A DNA stretch of 64,000 bases from Bufo bufo (taxonomy: Eukaryota; Chordata; Amphibia; Anura; Bufonidae): contig NC_053392.1 in the NCBI RefSeq assembly GCF_905171765.1, positions 445,374,837 through 445,438,836 on the forward strand, in the 5' to 3' direction. This document shows, piece by piece, positions 63,892-64,000 of the stretch. The translations under genes and the position numbers were made by a program. The number at the start of each line of letters is the position of its first letter. The stretch's first letter is position 1. Below the pieces are notes generated by a model. The model had not been told where the DNA came from and did not search any database. It worked only from the letters and a program-made list of their open reading frames with translations.

Positions 63892-64000
63892 GACGGCGTG
63901 ACACTGTCGTATCCGGGATGTGGAATAGCCCCTGGGGAGCTGGGGGGGGGCCGTTGATGTGGAGCAAGACGCAGCAGCAGAAGAGGACTTTAAATGTAAT

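Larger units (their letters stand above)
60862..64000 (-). mobile_element. hAT transposon E, left part only
   Basis: Starts TAGATATGTCGCGAACATAA with a GCGAAC-rich terminus, unlike A, B and D. It carries two copies of a segment of about 140 bp (CTTCCAATTTGGGGCACTGC at 60,896 and 62,137), a solo LTR at 61,028-62,083 and a minus-strand transposase from 63,021 on. The right end lies outside the window. Placing all of this in one element is inference from order and from the hAT type of the transposase. Confidence 0.6.

Overview
This window is intergenic DNA from a large vertebrate genome, most likely a frog or toad. It is almost entirely transposable elements. Several fit an amphibian: a DIRS-type retrotransposon, a Helitron, long hAT elements with tandem-repeat arrays, L1/Tx1-like LINE remains, a chromodomain Gypsy, and many small foldback MITEs. 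A decayed CENPL retrocopy confirms a vertebrate. I see no intact host gene, tRNA gene, CRISPR array or bacterial gene. Most long open frames are decayed transposon genes, their antisense shadows, or tandem repeats whose period is a multiple of three.

Layout. 1-4.6 kb: a LINE 3' end, two tandem palindromes, a 1.17 kb foldback element, a Tc1-type MITE and a hAT-like MITE. 4.7-12.1 kb: hAT element A (decayed transposase on the minus strand plus tandem arrays). 12.1-16.0 kb: pieces of another hAT-like element, two MITEs and two candidate exons of an unknown minus-strand gene. 16.0-34.8 kb: a minus-strand Helitron whose Rep/helicase gene is split by three insertions: a Tc1/mariner (16,519-18,060), hAT element B (20,876-29,056, perfect 8-bp target duplication) and a DIRS element (about 29,579-33,696). 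34.8-38.0 kb: a 56-bp minisatellite holding a MITE, then GC-rich repeats and foldbacks. 38.0-43.65 kb: a hairpin-rich non-coding element bounded by TTAA. 43.65-52.6 kb: a decayed plus-strand Gypsy (A) carrying a whole minus-strand chromodomain Gypsy (B) with two LTRs and a CATAC duplication. 52.6-55.3 kb: a kinase-like fragment, a hAT fragment split by a MITE, and the CENPL retrocopy. 55.7-60.86 kb: hAT element D, in which about 1.1 kb of transposase gene is replaced by a head-to-tail dimer of 18S rRNA-like sequence. 60.86-64.0 kb: the start of a different hAT (E), with a solo LTR inside.

The nesting gives a relative order. The hAT-like end at 15,079 is older than the Helitron. The Helitron is older than the Tc1, hAT B and DIRS copies. 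Gypsy A is older than Gypsy B. hAT D is older than the TA-flanked MITE inside it and probably older than hAT E. hAT A, B and D share one transposase family (glycine/arginine-rich N terminus, BED finger, RNase H-like core, hATC domain). The hAT C fragment and hAT E belong to a second type.

I found no clear candidate for a new functional system. The observations most worth checking are the 18S-like dimer inside hAT D, the DIRS element with its internal complementary region still legible, and the three-way interruption of the Helitron with readable junctions.
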